The notes under the pieces are model-generated. The model was not told the DNA's origin and made no database searches. It worked only from the letters and a program-made list of their open reading frames with translations. This document shows positions 24,986-32,922 of a DNA stretch of 64,000 nucleotides, in pieces. Each line of letters starts with the position of its first letter. The stretch's first letter is position 1. A program made the translations under genes and the position numbers. Origin of the DNA: Bacillota bacterium (lineage in GTDB: Bacteria > Bacillota > Clostridia > Lachnospirales > Lachnospiraceae); NCBI GenBank assembly GCA_023435895.1, contig JAEZLH010000029.1, positions 124,001 through 188,000 of the forward strand, given 5' to 3'.

Positions 24986-25813
24986 TTAACAATGATTTAG
25001 TAGATTTGTTAGTATCTGTTCTCGAGCTAATTTCCAACCATCATCTGAAACATCATATACTTGACAATCCTTCTGAATATTATTAAGAACCATCATATCA
25101 TTTTTATAACGTGTCTCCCAAAAATTGATCTGTTCTTTCGTTGGAGTTTTTTGTCCACGATTAAGACGCGCTTTTTTCAATTGTTCGCCTATGCTATTAG
25201 TTCTTAAATAAAAAATATGCCAGGTTCTTAACCCCAATGCATTCAGTAGTGCTGTGACATGAGAAATGGCTTGCTTCCCAGTAATATTGTAATTTCTCAT
25301 CATATCATTAATCGGATGGTGAAGTAAGGAACCATCAAAAACAATAAAGTCATATGTTTCATCTATGGCTGCAACAAAACTTTTCCATATATTTATATAC
25401 ACTGAAGTGTATTCGTTTCGTGTAACTAATTCAATTGGATTATAGCAAAATTCTTTTTGTGCCAGCTCTGACAATAATGGTTCGTTAAACAAGGGAGTAT
25501 CCTGGTTATAATAGCGAACCAATCTTACATTTCCGGCTACAATGGTATTAACATGTAGAATTTCTATAAATGATTTATGCTTTTCACATAGTTCCACATA
25601 CTCTTCTACGGATAAATATGCAGTACAATAGAAGTCAATCGGATTGGTATAATCGAATTCTATATATTCTTTTACTGCATAGCCTAACGATTTCAATTCA
25701 TTAGTTAACGTATGCGCCATTGTTGATTTTCCAACTCCGGAAACTCCTTCAATAAATACTAATTCTGTCAAAGCTATTCCCCCAAATTTGTTAATATTAC
25801 TCCACATACTCAA
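24986..25813 (-). CDS. P-loop nucleoside/small-molecule kinase-like protein
   Basis: Up to 275 residues. The P-loop GVSGVGKST is followed by a helix and YIEFDYTNP. YDFIVFDGSLLHH is a Walker-B-like strand, and a lid-like segment KKARLNRGQKTP follows. This layout is that of thymidylate- or adenylate-kinase relatives; the substrate cannot be told. The start is uncertain: TTG 25811-25813, ATG two codons later, or TTG 25769-25771, which has a GGGGG SD and would begin directly at LTELVFIEG. A junction repeat lies 30 bp upstream. Confidence 0.75.
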   Translation of the reverse strand: MSMWSNINKFGGIALTELVFIEGVSGVGKSTMAHTLTNELKSLGYAVKEYIEFDYTNPIDFYCTAYLSVEEYVELCEKHKSFIEILHVNTIVAGNVRLVRYYNQDTPLFNEPLLSELAQKEFCYNPIELVTRNEYTSVYINIWKSFVAAIDETYDFIVFDGSLLHHPINDMMRNYNITGKQAISHVTALLNALGLRTWHIFYLRTNSIGEQLKKARLNRGQKTPTKEQINFWETRYKNDMMVLNNIQKDCQVYDVSDDGWKLAREQILTNLLNHC

Positions 25814-25841
25814 ATATTCCTCTGTTCTAGGTTGTACTCCA

Positions 25842-25857
25842 TAAACATAATAGGAAG
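25842..25857 (-). repeat. junction repeat site 4 (one mismatch)
   Basis: TAAACATAATAGGAAG differs by one base from sites 1, 2 and 7. On the minus strand GGAAATTCTAAACTTCC precedes it, matching the right arms at sites 5 and 8. It lies 40 bp past the stop of the nitroreductase gene 25897-26523. No convincing left arm was found here. Confidence 0.65.
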
Positions 25858-25896
25858 TTTAGAATTTCCAACAAATCGAATGTTGCACCTCGTTTA

Positions 25897-26523
25897 TTAC
25901 CAAAGATTTTTATGGATTCGTTCACTTAAAGAGTATTCTTTTTGCTTGATGGCTACAGTATTATCACTAGGCTTTCCTACTGCGATAAAGCACGGCATCA
26001 AGTAATCTTCTGGGAAGTTCAAAGTTTCTCTTGCCCACATGCCTTCTTCTCCCAATGGAATACGCAATGTACAAGCATAACCCTCGGCAGTAGCGGCAAG
26101 AAGCATATTTTCTATACAGCACCAGATGGATGCAAATCCATTCAAGTGTGAAAGATTATCCGGATGCAATATGTCAGTTTTTTGCTTAAACACAGGCACT
26201 ATTACACATGATGCATTCATCAACATCTGATATTGCTTAGGGATAGCGTCTTTATATACGTTCTGTTGACATGTATCATTTAAATCCCAATCTTTTATAA
26301 TAGTGTTAACTTCATCATCAGATATTTTCTTTGGTATTTTATCTAGTAGCTTCAACAGGACATGCTCATCTTTAATAACGATAAAGTGCCAGTCTCTCAT
26401 ATGGTCGTTTGATGGTGCTTTCATTCCCCCAGAAATAATCCTATTAATGATTTCATCATCGATCGGAACATTTTCAAAATCTCTGATTGTACGCCTTGAG
26501 TCTATCACTTTGTAAAAATCCAT
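25897..26523 (-). CDS. nitroreductase-family flavoenzyme
   Basis: 208 residues. The N-terminal FMN motif SRRTIRDFENVPID (residues 8-21) is followed by APSNDHMRDWHFIVI (36-50), then FASIWCCIENMLLAATAEGYAC (about 128-150) and LPCF-type VGKPS near the end. Complete for the family. It reduces an unknown substrate with NAD(P)H and FMN. SD GGAGGGTG and ATG are clear. It is not related to the TM-type nitroreductase at 3966-4709 beyond the superfamily. A single-gene unit. Confidence 0.88.
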   Translation of the reverse strand: MDFYKVIDSRRTIRDFENVPIDDEIINRIISGGMKAPSNDHMRDWHFIVIKDEHVLLKLLDKIPKKISDDEVNTIIKDWDLNDTCQQNVYKDAIPKQYQMLMNASCVIVPVFKQKTDILHPDNLSHLNGFASIWCCIENMLLAATAEGYACTLRIPLGEEGMWARETLNFPEDYLMPCFIAVGKPSDNTVAIKQKEYSLSERIHKNLW

Positions 26524-26709
26524 AATGCACCCTCCAAAATTTAAATATACACATTCGCTTCATTAATATAGTGGAAATTAAGTTCACTACAATAACGAGG
26601 TCGCCATTTTGTCAAATTATTCTGGAACTTGTTCTAAAACTGTTCTAAAATATATAACATCCCTCCATAAAATAAAAATAATTATTCTTAAAACTTTAAT
26701 CCGATCTTT

Positions 26710-27609
26710 TTATGTATGTGATAATGACGGAAACATAAATTTCTCATTGGAAAGTAACATTGTATCTTCCCCCAAAATGAACAAAGTATCTTCTCCCTCT
26801 AACGGTGTGGTTATGTATGAATCAATTTCTTTTGGTGTAAAAAAGAGTTTTACCCTTTTTGTGTCTTCCTTTGCTAAATAATCAAGGATTGAATCTAAGG
26901 ATACTTCCTCTGTGCAGAAAACACCAAACACCTCTAATATATCCTGCTGATAATTAGCTATAACAATTGTGTCATACTCCTGTATATAATAAATATTGTC
27001 TTTCATAAACGTAATACAGTAAAACATAATTAGTTCTGCATTACCAATCATAGAGATTTTTGCTATCGGAGTTGAAACATATGCTTTATTATAAACCAAC
27101 TCTCTATCTCCACTATCGGACATATCCAGTTTCTTTATATAGGTACCGTTAACTTTCTGACTAATTATTTTATTACATTGATATTGATCAACCTTGCGAA
27201 ATCCAAATTTAGGATAAAAATTGAGAACAGAATCGTTGGCAAACAAATAAATATAATCACATTTATCATGCCAATCAGTAATGACCTTATCTAATATAAC
27301 TTTATTTAATCCTTGATTTCTATACGCTTCATCCGTCATTACCGTCCCTAATTGGATTAAGCGTTTTGATTTTCCAAAAACATTCATATCCATCAAATTT
27401 ACGGATACATTTGAAATCACCTTTTCTCCATTCATAAGCGAATATGGTATGTATTGATTTTTCATATACCCATTTTGATACCATTGTTCAAAATTAAAAC
27501 CAAATATTTTCTCTGTAAGAGCATTAAAACTCTTTCTATACTTATCATCCTTACTATTTCCAATAACAAATTTATACTCTTTATTATTTACGTTAACATA
27601 TTCAATCAT
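26710..27609 (-). CDS. GNAT-family N-acetyltransferase
   Basis: 299 residues. The N-terminal half is a GNAT fold: LIQLGTVMTDEAYRNQGLNK (about 94-113) is the acetyl-CoA beta4/motif A region with the RNQGL loop, and YIYLFANDSVLNFYPKFGFR gives motif B. The C-terminal half (about 150-299) resembles the second, degenerate GNAT domain seen in Eis-like proteins. SD GGCGGGG precedes ATG. The substrate is unknown. Confidence 0.85.
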   Translation of the reverse strand: MIEYVNVNNKEYKFVIGNSKDDKYRKSFNALTEKIFGFNFEQWYQNGYMKNQYIPYSLMNGEKVISNVSVNLMDMNVFGKSKRLIQLGTVMTDEAYRNQGLNKVILDKVITDWHDKCDYIYLFANDSVLNFYPKFGFRKVDQYQCNKIISQKVNGTYIKKLDMSDSGDRELVYNKAYVSTPIAKISMIGNAELIMFYCITFMKDNIYYIQEYDTIVIANYQQDILEVFGVFCTEEVSLDSILDYLAKEDTKRVKLFFTPKEIDSYITTPLEGEDTLFILGEDTMLLSNEKFMFPSLSHT

Positions 27610-27721
27610 AAGTAACCCCGCCCATAATTATAATTCGTTGCCTCATTTCGTATAAAATATAAATAATCTATAGTTCGCTTCAGTAGCGAATCAAATATCT
27701 TCTAATTTATGTATCTTCCTA

Positions 27722-27740
27722 ATCAATATAATGGGTAGTT
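27722..27740 (-). repeat. junction repeat site 6 (divergent)
   Basis: On the minus strand AACTACCCATTATATTGAT, a diverged form of AACTTCCCATTATGTTTA. It lies 30 bp past the stop of the DUF4275 gene. The sequence between can fold into a short ACTTTC/GAAGAAGT hairpin. Confidence 0.5.
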
Positions 27741-27770
27741 GACTTCTTCGCTTTTGTGAAAGTTGATGAA

Positions 27771-28235
27771 TTAAATAATCTTTAAGCAAATTCTTCTTTT
27801 CCCATCATCCTCATGAGTAATTATATAAGTCCATGAAAAATCGTAATCAAAAATGTATATATCCTCTGGCAAATACTCAATTCCTTCTATTAGATATTTG
27901 GCATCAACCCTTATAACCTTAACTTTAGGAAATCTCCAATAATTTTCTATAAAAATTCTATCACATGAATGAATATCCCATAGTATTAATATCTTTTCTT
28001 TATTTACTAATTCCTCAAGAAGACTCTTCATCGTAATTTTACTATGCTGCAATAGGCAGTCCCAAAGATATCCTGTATAACAATATCCGTCAGAAAATAA
28101 CTTCATATTAGCAATATCATTTTTATAGCTTGATATACTTGTATCAATGAATTGCTTAATATATAACTCTCTTAATATAGTTGATTCTGCTTTTGATAGC
28201 ACCTCTACCTGTTTATCAAAGTTTTCAAAAGTCAT
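27771..28235 (-). CDS. DUF4275-family protein
   Basis: 154 residues. The features YTGYLWDCLLQHS, EKILILWDIHSCD, LPEDIYIFDYDFSWTYIITHEDDG match the DUF4275 pattern, in which a conserved Trp-Thr and Thr-His-Glu lie near the C-terminus. No function is known. AGGAG precedes the ATG. A single-gene unit bounded by junction sites 6 and 7. Confidence 0.7.
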   Translation of the reverse strand: MTFENFDKQVEVLSKAESTILRELYIKQFIDTSISSYKNDIANMKLFSDGYCYTGYLWDCLLQHSKITMKSLLEELVNKEKILILWDIHSCDRIFIENYWRFPKVKVIRVDAKYLIEGIEYLPEDIYIFDYDFSWTYIITHEDDGKRRICLKII

Positions 28236-28314
28236 GACATAACTCCTATCAAATGCATAACAATAATAGTCTCTATAGTTCTCAGTTGTAAACTATGTGC
28301 CAGGTATTACATCA

Positions 28315-28330
28315 TAAACATAATGGGAAG
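28315..28330 (-). repeat. junction repeat site 7 (TAAACATAATGGGAAG)
   Basis: Identical over 16 bp to sites 1 and 2. It lies 42 bp past the stop of the HhH gene and about 80 bp before the DUF4275 start. Confidence 0.7.
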
Positions 28331-28372
28331 ATCTCATTTTCGAAATATTGTGAACTGATTTGTATTTCTCAA

Positions 28373-28573
28373 TTATTCCTTTTGTAAGAATGATATTCCA
28401 TTCTCTTTCAAAGTTTGTTTAATAATATTTATTGAATTTTTTCCTATTCCATGTAGTTCAGAAAATTCCTTTTCACTGTATTTTGATAACTGTTCAATTG
28501 TTGTTATCCCTTCATTTTGAATAGCTCTTTGCGCCGGTTTAGCAAGTTTCTGAAGTAAAATATTAATATCCAT
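28373..28573 (-). CDS. small helix-hairpin-helix protein (RpoA-CTD-like)
   Basis: 66 residues forming a single helical domain: KLAKPAQRAIQNEGITTIEQL, then SELHGIGKNSINIIKQTLKE. HGIGKNS is the hairpin of a helix-hairpin-helix, as in the RNA polymerase alpha C-terminal domain. It probably binds DNA. AGGAGAG precedes the ATG. Stand-alone proteins of this size are common and uncharacterised. Confidence 0.8.
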   Translation of the reverse strand: MDINILLQKLAKPAQRAIQNEGITTIEQLSKYSEKEFSELHGIGKNSINIIKQTLKENGISFLQKE

Positions 28574-28674
28574 ATTTCCGCTCTCCTAATAAAGTTTATA
28601 ATTCGTTTTTGTAACAAATGAGAATCATATCAGTTCAACAAGTAGTGTTTGATGTACTTAAGTACTCATATTAA

Positions 28675-28869
28675 TCAATCTTTTCTTAATCTCTTTTCTA
28701 TGTGAAATATTCTTGCAATAGTCCATCCAACCGTGCTGCCAATAGCTCCAGGTAATATCGGTATATCAGGCGTAATCCCCAATAATTCCATTAAAAAGAA
28801 CAATGCCAAGACAAAAGTAAAAAATGCAATAGTTTGTAAAATAATATTTATTAATCTTTTATATTTCAT
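28675..28869 (-). CDS. small two-helix membrane protein
   Basis: About 64 residues with two membrane helices (IILQTIAFFTFVLALFFLME and PILPGAIGSTVGWTIARI) and a basic C-terminus (HIEKRLRKD). Start ATG 28867-28869 has GGAGG 8 bases upstream; an earlier in-frame start would absorb this SD. No family recognised. Confidence 0.6.
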   Translation of the reverse strand: MKYKRLINIILQTIAFFTFVLALFFLMELLGITPDIPILPGAIGSTVGWTIARIFHIEKRLRKD

Positions 28870-29134
28870 TTTTCTCAGCCTCCAATTATACAAATAATTC
28901 GACCAAAAGTTCCCAAAGTTAATGTTTCTGATTCAACTTTACTTAAAATTATTATTACAAAAAACATAAAATCCATTAAATGCTTCTCGCTTTTATCATC
29001 AGAGTTATAACAAACTGCGTTTTCTCTGCATGTTTTACACTAACTTTTTATCTGACTAAATTTCCACCTCAAATGCTTTACTTCACAATATGTACCAACC
29101 GCGAATCTCTAATTTGGCAAACTTCATATTATGC

Positions 29135-29300
29135 TTATTCTGTACAACAACTGATTACTTTTTTCGCAAAATCAACAGCTATCTTTTTTGAATCATCAGT
29201 TTCCTAAACCCTTATCAACTAATTCTGATAAAAATGGCTTTATAAGAGTTGCTGTATCTCCGTTTTTTCTCGGACTACCCTGAAAAACTATGACTTTCAT
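29135..29300 (-). pseudogene. flavodoxin-family reductase remnant with internal deletion
   Basis: From ATG 29298-29300 the frame reads MKVIVFQGSPRKNGDTATLI, a typical FMN loop, but stops after 34 residues (29196-29198). A neighbouring frame then gives ETDDSKKIAVDFAKKVISCC to a stop at 29135-29137, which fits the C-terminal helix of the same family. About 150 codons are missing. It is related to the reductase at 1227-1868 and equally at home in this redox-rich genome. Confidence 0.6.
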
Positions 29301-29409
29301 ATTGTTTCCACCTTCTGCACATTATAAAAAATGCTTATTTTATTCTTATCAAATCACAATGTTTCAAATCAAAAATCTATCCATTATGCATCACATAATA
29401 ATTATAAAG

Positions 29410-29449
29410 GGAAGTTCAGAATCTCCTGCTAATCGGAATTTATAACTTC
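29410..29449 (-). repeat. junction repeat site 8 with attC-like imperfect hairpin
   Basis: On the minus strand arms GAAGTTATAAATTCC and GGAGATTCTGAACTTCC flank GATTAGCA, then CCTTTATAATTATTATG. The left arm overlaps the last codons and stop of the GNAT gene. Arms pair imperfectly, with unpaired bases, as in site 5. Confidence 0.65.
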
Positions 29450-29970
29450 TCATATTCCGATTTGAGCATTCCATATTCATAAGTATCTTTCCAAATAGGA
29501 TTCCCTTTATCATCGGTAAAGAAAAAAATGTTCTGAAGCAGCTCCCCTTCTCTTCTCATTCCTACACGCTCTAGTAATTGCCAAGAACGAATATTTTTAG
29601 GATCACAATGTGCAATAATTCTTCTTACCTTTAAATTTAGGAAAGCGTATTTCATAAGCGCAAGCAAACTTTCAGACGCATATCCATTTCCCCAATATTT
29701 TTCATTAAAGACGTAACCAACTTCCCACGTTTCGAATTCTCCTTTTGAAAAATAGAGATTACCTATCAATTTACCACTTCTTAAACATACAGCAAGAAAT
29801 TTATCATCATCTACACGCCTTTTTGCTTCCCTATAAGCTTCATCTTTTGAAAACACCTTATATGGTTCAAATTCTAAAACATTTGGATTAGAAAAATATT
29901 CATACAAATCTTCGCCATCATTCTCTGAAAATTTTCTTATTATTAATCTCTCTGTACATAAATCTATCAT
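29440..29970 (-). CDS. GNAT-family N-acetyltransferase (RimJ/RimL type)
   Basis: 176 residues. The N-terminus TERLIIRKFSENDGEDLYEYF is the classic RimJ/RimL opening. VGYVFNEKYWGNGYASESLLAL (about 85-106) is the acetyl-CoA loop, and AHCDPKNIRSWQLLERVGMRREG follows. It is complete. It acetylates a protein N-terminus or a small amine. GAGG precedes ATG. The gene's stop lies within the repeat hairpin at 29410-29449. Confidence 0.9.
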   Translation of the reverse strand: MIDLCTERLIIRKFSENDGEDLYEYFSNPNVLEFEPYKVFSKDEAYREAKRRVDDDKFLAVCLRSGKLIGNLYFSKGEFETWEVGYVFNEKYWGNGYASESLLALMKYAFLNLKVRRIIAHCDPKNIRSWQLLERVGMRREGELLQNIFFFTDDKGNPIWKDTYEYGMLKSEYEKL

Positions 29971-30082
29971 GTTTGACCTCCGCGGATTCTAATTTGACTA
30001 TTACTTCAATTAGTACTTTATAAATATAAGAGACATATCTCCCTTAGTTCACAATCGTGTATCTAACCGTATATAAAAACTT

Positions 30083-30508
30083 CTATTGAAACACCCTTAA
30101 AAACTTATACAATATCCACTGCATTCCTATCAATATAGGAAGACACATAATCCCAATAATTAACAACGTTGGCTTTAAGCTAAGGATTGAACAAGTAACA
30201 AATAATAACAGAAGAAATATATCAAATAATATATTAAACCATATTATAAATTGTATGAAAAAGCACCTAAAATATGGTTCAACAAGATTATACTCGTTAG
30301 GTCTTTTCTTCACATATTTCTGATATCCTAATATATATGTACCCCAGATAAAACCAAGCCCTAACACAATTCTAATTAAAGAAAATGGTGAATTGCCTTC
30401 TGATCCAAAACTGCTGATTAAAAGACCAATTATCAATATTGCAATCATTATAAAAACTGTATAGATATAATATTTTCCTCTGATGATTTTTTCTTTAAGT
30501 TTTTTCAA
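30083..30508 (-). CDS. hypothetical membrane protein
   Basis: About 141 residues with four membrane helices (YTVFIMIAILIIGLLISSF, LIRIVLGLGFIWGTYILGY, a third after EPYFRCFFIQFI, and a fourth with TLLIIGIMCLPILIGM). A TTG start (30506-30508) with AAAGGAGAG about 7 bases upstream is preferred over an ATG 23 codons earlier, which lies inside the upstream gene. No family recognised. It probably forms a pair with the membrane gene 34 bp upstream. Confidence 0.6.
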   Translation of the reverse strand: MKKLKEKIIRGKYYIYTVFIMIAILIIGLLISSFGSEGNSPFSLIRIVLGLGFIWGTYILGYQKYVKKRPNEYNLVEPYFRCFFIQFIIWFNILFDIFLLLLFVTCSILSLKPTLLIIGIMCLPILIGMQWILYKFLRVFQ

Positions 30509-30542
30509 TATAATCTCTCCTTTAACTAAACGCTTGAGCGAA

Positions 30543-30881
30543 TCATTCAATATTGAAATAGACCATAAAAATTCCAATTACACCTATAATAAGAAAAAAA
30601 CAGCCAATGAATATAATTTCTTTTTTCATTTTTCCTGTATATTTACCTGAATTATAAAGACTCATTTTTTCATGGTAGGCATCTTGCATTGAACAATATA
30701 AGTGTCTAAAATGTAATCTCAGCCCGATTAAATGATGAATCCCATATAAAGCTGACATAACAAAAATGACATAAGGACTCTTTAATAAAAACTCTAAAAT
30801 TATCATAGTTATCCAATATCCATATCTAATAAAGTAAGCAAGTAAAATTATTATTTTTTCTTCATTACTTCTACGTTTCAT
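30543..30881 (-). CDS. hypothetical membrane protein
   Basis: 112 residues with about three membrane helices (IIILLAYFIRYGYWITMIIL, VIFVMSALYGIHHLIGL, IIFIGCFFLIIGVIGIFMVY) and a basic N-terminus. GGAGG precedes ATG. No family recognised. The leader repeat L2 (31039-31061) lies about 160 bp upstream and may hold its promoter. Confidence 0.6.
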   Translation of the reverse strand: MKRRSNEEKIIILLAYFIRYGYWITMIILEFLLKSPYVIFVMSALYGIHHLIGLRLHFRHLYCSMQDAYHEKMSLYNSGKYTGKMKKEIIFIGCFFLIIGVIGIFMVYFNIE

Positions 30882-31038
30882 TAGTCAAATCCTCCATAAA
30901 ATTTGTACACAATCGTAAACTATGTCGAACCCTTACATAGTTGTTTGGTAAATATATTTTTTCGAACAGATTTGTCTTGACTTATATTAGCAGGATTATT
31001 GCTATAATCATCACTTTACGACTTTTTGTAAAGCCATC

Positions 31039-31061
31039 CTTTGTTTTACATTATAATACAA
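31039..31061 (-). promoter_or_regulatory. leader/promoter repeat, copy L2
   Basis: A 23-bp exact copy of 13861-13883, containing TATAAT on the minus strand. The downstream segment also shares CTTTAC and ATTATAGCAATAAT with L1. It stands in the 571-bp gap 30882-31452, upstream of the minus-strand membrane-protein pair. Confidence 0.55.
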
Positions 31062-31227
31062 CCAACACCATATATCCACATTATTCCTCTTTATCCATAA
31101 AACAATTACTGTCATAACTATTCCCTAAGATAATTGATAAAATAATATGCAATCGGAATATTAACAAAGCAATACTCAATTACATACCTACTATTATTCC
31201 GTTTATCGTAACTAATAAGGCTATTAA

Positions 31228-31428
31228 ACCATACAGGGCGTTCTTATTTCTGAAGCAGATCAATGTACTCTTGTTAAGAATTATATCAATAAAAAACTGC
31301 ATCCTATTGAGAATGCAGCAATTTTCCAACTAATTTTTGAGGGAATCATCCTTTTGTTGACGGCAATGATGGCATGGGTGGCTACTCCTAAACTCATTTT
31401 TGTTGTAGCACAGCTATCAACCCATTAA
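31228..31428 (+). pseudogene. unidentified membrane-protein fragment
   Basis: A plus-strand frame without a start codon encodes VLISEADQCTLVKNYINKKL, then HPIENAAIFQLIFEG and a hydrophobic stretch IILLLTAMMAWVATPKLIFV. Just upstream another frame reads YIPTIIPFIVTNKAIKPYRA. Together they look like a frameshifted piece of a membrane transporter. The family cannot be named. It is the only plus-strand coding trace near here. Confidence 0.35.
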
Positions 31429-31452
31429 TATAAAATCATCAACGGCAAAAGT

Positions 31453-31848
31453 TTAATCAATCGGCTTAACATCAACCGGAATCCACATTTTCGGATTATA
31501 GTTAAGCGTATACTTATATTTTGAAACTTCATTCTTACTGATATCCTCTACCACATATGTAACATTATCGCTTAATCCAACGAAGTGTTTTTTGTAAGTT
31601 CCGTCTTCATCCTCAACCGTAATCTCAAGCTGATGATCCGTAGTATCCGCTTTGATTGACATCTTACCTGTCATCTGAAAGAGAACATCGCCCTCTATAC
31701 AGTTGATAACAGTTAGCTGCCTTATAACATTAAAGTTATCGGCTTCTTTCGATAAATTATGTGAAACCCTATCCGCTTGTGATTCGCACCCTATGAATGT
31801 AAACATTAATACCATTAATGATATTACAAATAAAAGCTTTCTTTTCAT
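31453..31848 (-). CDS. lipoprotein of unknown function
   Basis: About 131 residues. The signal peptide ends in lipobox TFIGC. The mature beta-rich domain includes FQMTGKMSIKADTTDHQLEI and TYVVEDISKNEVSKYKYTL. It is acidic and anchored outside the membrane. ATG 31846-31848 has AAGGAG upstream; an earlier in-frame start would swallow the SD. Small lipoproteins of this kind occur widely in Clostridia and their phages; the role is unknown. Confidence 0.7.
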   Translation of the reverse strand: MKRKLLFVISLMVLMFTFIGCESQADRVSHNLSKEADNFNVIRQLTVINCIEGDVLFQMTGKMSIKADTTDHQLEITVEDEDGTYKKHFVGLSDNVTYVVEDISKNEVSKYKYTLNYNPKMWIPVDVKPID

Positions 31849-31964
31849 GTGCTTAATCTCCTTAAAATTATTTTTTAAAGCTGTTTGCATACCCTATCCA
31901 AATACGGTATATTTTTATTTTATATTTTCCTCTTCAGAGAAACAACTTTAGTAAGTCGTAAACA

Positions 31965-32330
31965 TTAATTAATTGCACGTATCAAGATATAAACGACAAT
32001 AACTAGGGTAGGGATAAATGATAAGATTAAGCCAATAATCGAAGTAATTCTCTTTTTCATCAAAATCCCCACAATCCCAAATACAACTGCCCAAAACCAA
32101 AAGAACCAAGCAATTAAAGCTGGAATTATCATAAATGCAAATGCAAAACCCAGCCATTCCATCAGCGCACATAAAATACTGATAATCCCAAATGGAATTT
32201 TGTATAATATTTCGAATGTAACGCTTAATATTTTGTTATTCTCCAATTGGTTTTCATCCCGCTTTCTTTGATATTTATATATTACAGAAATATGTTCGCT
32301 GGGTATGATCTTGCAAACTGGTTTCTTCAA
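31965..32330 (-). CDS. hypothetical membrane protein
   Basis: 121 residues. The first 40 are polar, followed by three membrane helices (GIISILCALMEWLGFAFAFM, IIPALIAWFFWFWAVVFGIV, IIGLILSFIPTLVIVVYIL). The TTG start at 32330 is uncertain, since no strong SD is seen. No family recognised. It lies 45 bp downstream of the PNPOx-like gene. Confidence 0.55.
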   Translation of the reverse strand: MKKPVCKIIPSEHISVIYKYQRKRDENQLENNKILSVTFEILYKIPFGIISILCALMEWLGFAFAFMIIPALIAWFFWFWAVVFGIVGILMKKRITSIIGLILSFIPTLVIVVYILIRAIN

Positions 32331-32375
32331 CTAAACGAGCAAGCTATCAGATATCATAATACTATTCGGATTTAT

Positions 32376-32852
32376 CTATTTTGCGGTATGATTAATAAAA
32401 TCAACTTCATACTGCTTCTCTCCATATTTTCTTTCATTGTCAATAATCGTTCCTTCTGTAAGAGTGATACGTAAAACAATTGAGGTAGGATTATCTTCAT
32501 CACCAACCTCATCAAACCAATCAAAGATAGTTTTAAATTTTGCCCGGATCTTTGCATTCTTCTCATCCTTGACCCAACCGAGATTTTCAGCCTTGCCTTG
32601 GAACACATACCAGTCTAACCCACAGACAGAAACCTCAGCATTCTTCTCGATTTGCAGCATTTTATTTTTCTTTTCATCCGTAGAAACATAAAATACGCCG
32701 TCTTCATAATAGGCACAGACCATACGGACAGCGGGGCGAGGATTTCCGGCAGCGTTGGGAGCTAGTGATATTGTTGCAAGAGCAATCAATTCTTCCTTGT
32801 CGTTTCCGCATCGCTCCTCTAACAGTCTCATTGCGTTTTCATACTTGGTCAT
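32376..32852 (-). CDS. pyridoxamine 5'-phosphate oxidase-like flavin-binding protein
   Basis: About 158 residues with the split-barrel FMN fold: ALATISLAPNAAGNPRPAVR (strands 1-2 and the phosphate contact), VFYVSTDEKKNKMLQIEKN, VSVCGLDWYVFQGKAENLGW. It is the uncharacterised general-stress/PNPOx-like group and not the vitamin B6 enzyme. ATG 32850-32852 with AAAGGAG 6-7 bases upstream is the start. Cytosolic FMN or F420-type reductase; substrate unknown. Confidence 0.8.
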   Translation of the reverse strand: MTKYENAMRLLEERCGNDKEELIALATISLAPNAAGNPRPAVRMVCAYYEDGVFYVSTDEKKNKMLQIEKNAEVSVCGLDWYVFQGKAENLGWVKDEKNAKIRAKFKTIFDWFDEVGDEDNPTSIVLRITLTEGTIIDNERKYGEKQYEVDFINHTAK

Positions 32853-32922
32853 TTTAATTTCTCCTTTGCTTAATTTATGGTGTAAAAATAGAACCATTTA
32901 AACTATGTATCCAGCTTTATTA

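Noticed and set aside
6595..30881. CRISPR array suggested by a motif recurring along the region
   Set aside because: Spacing is irregular and kilobase-scale, the motif lies between genes, and there are no short spacers or cas genes.
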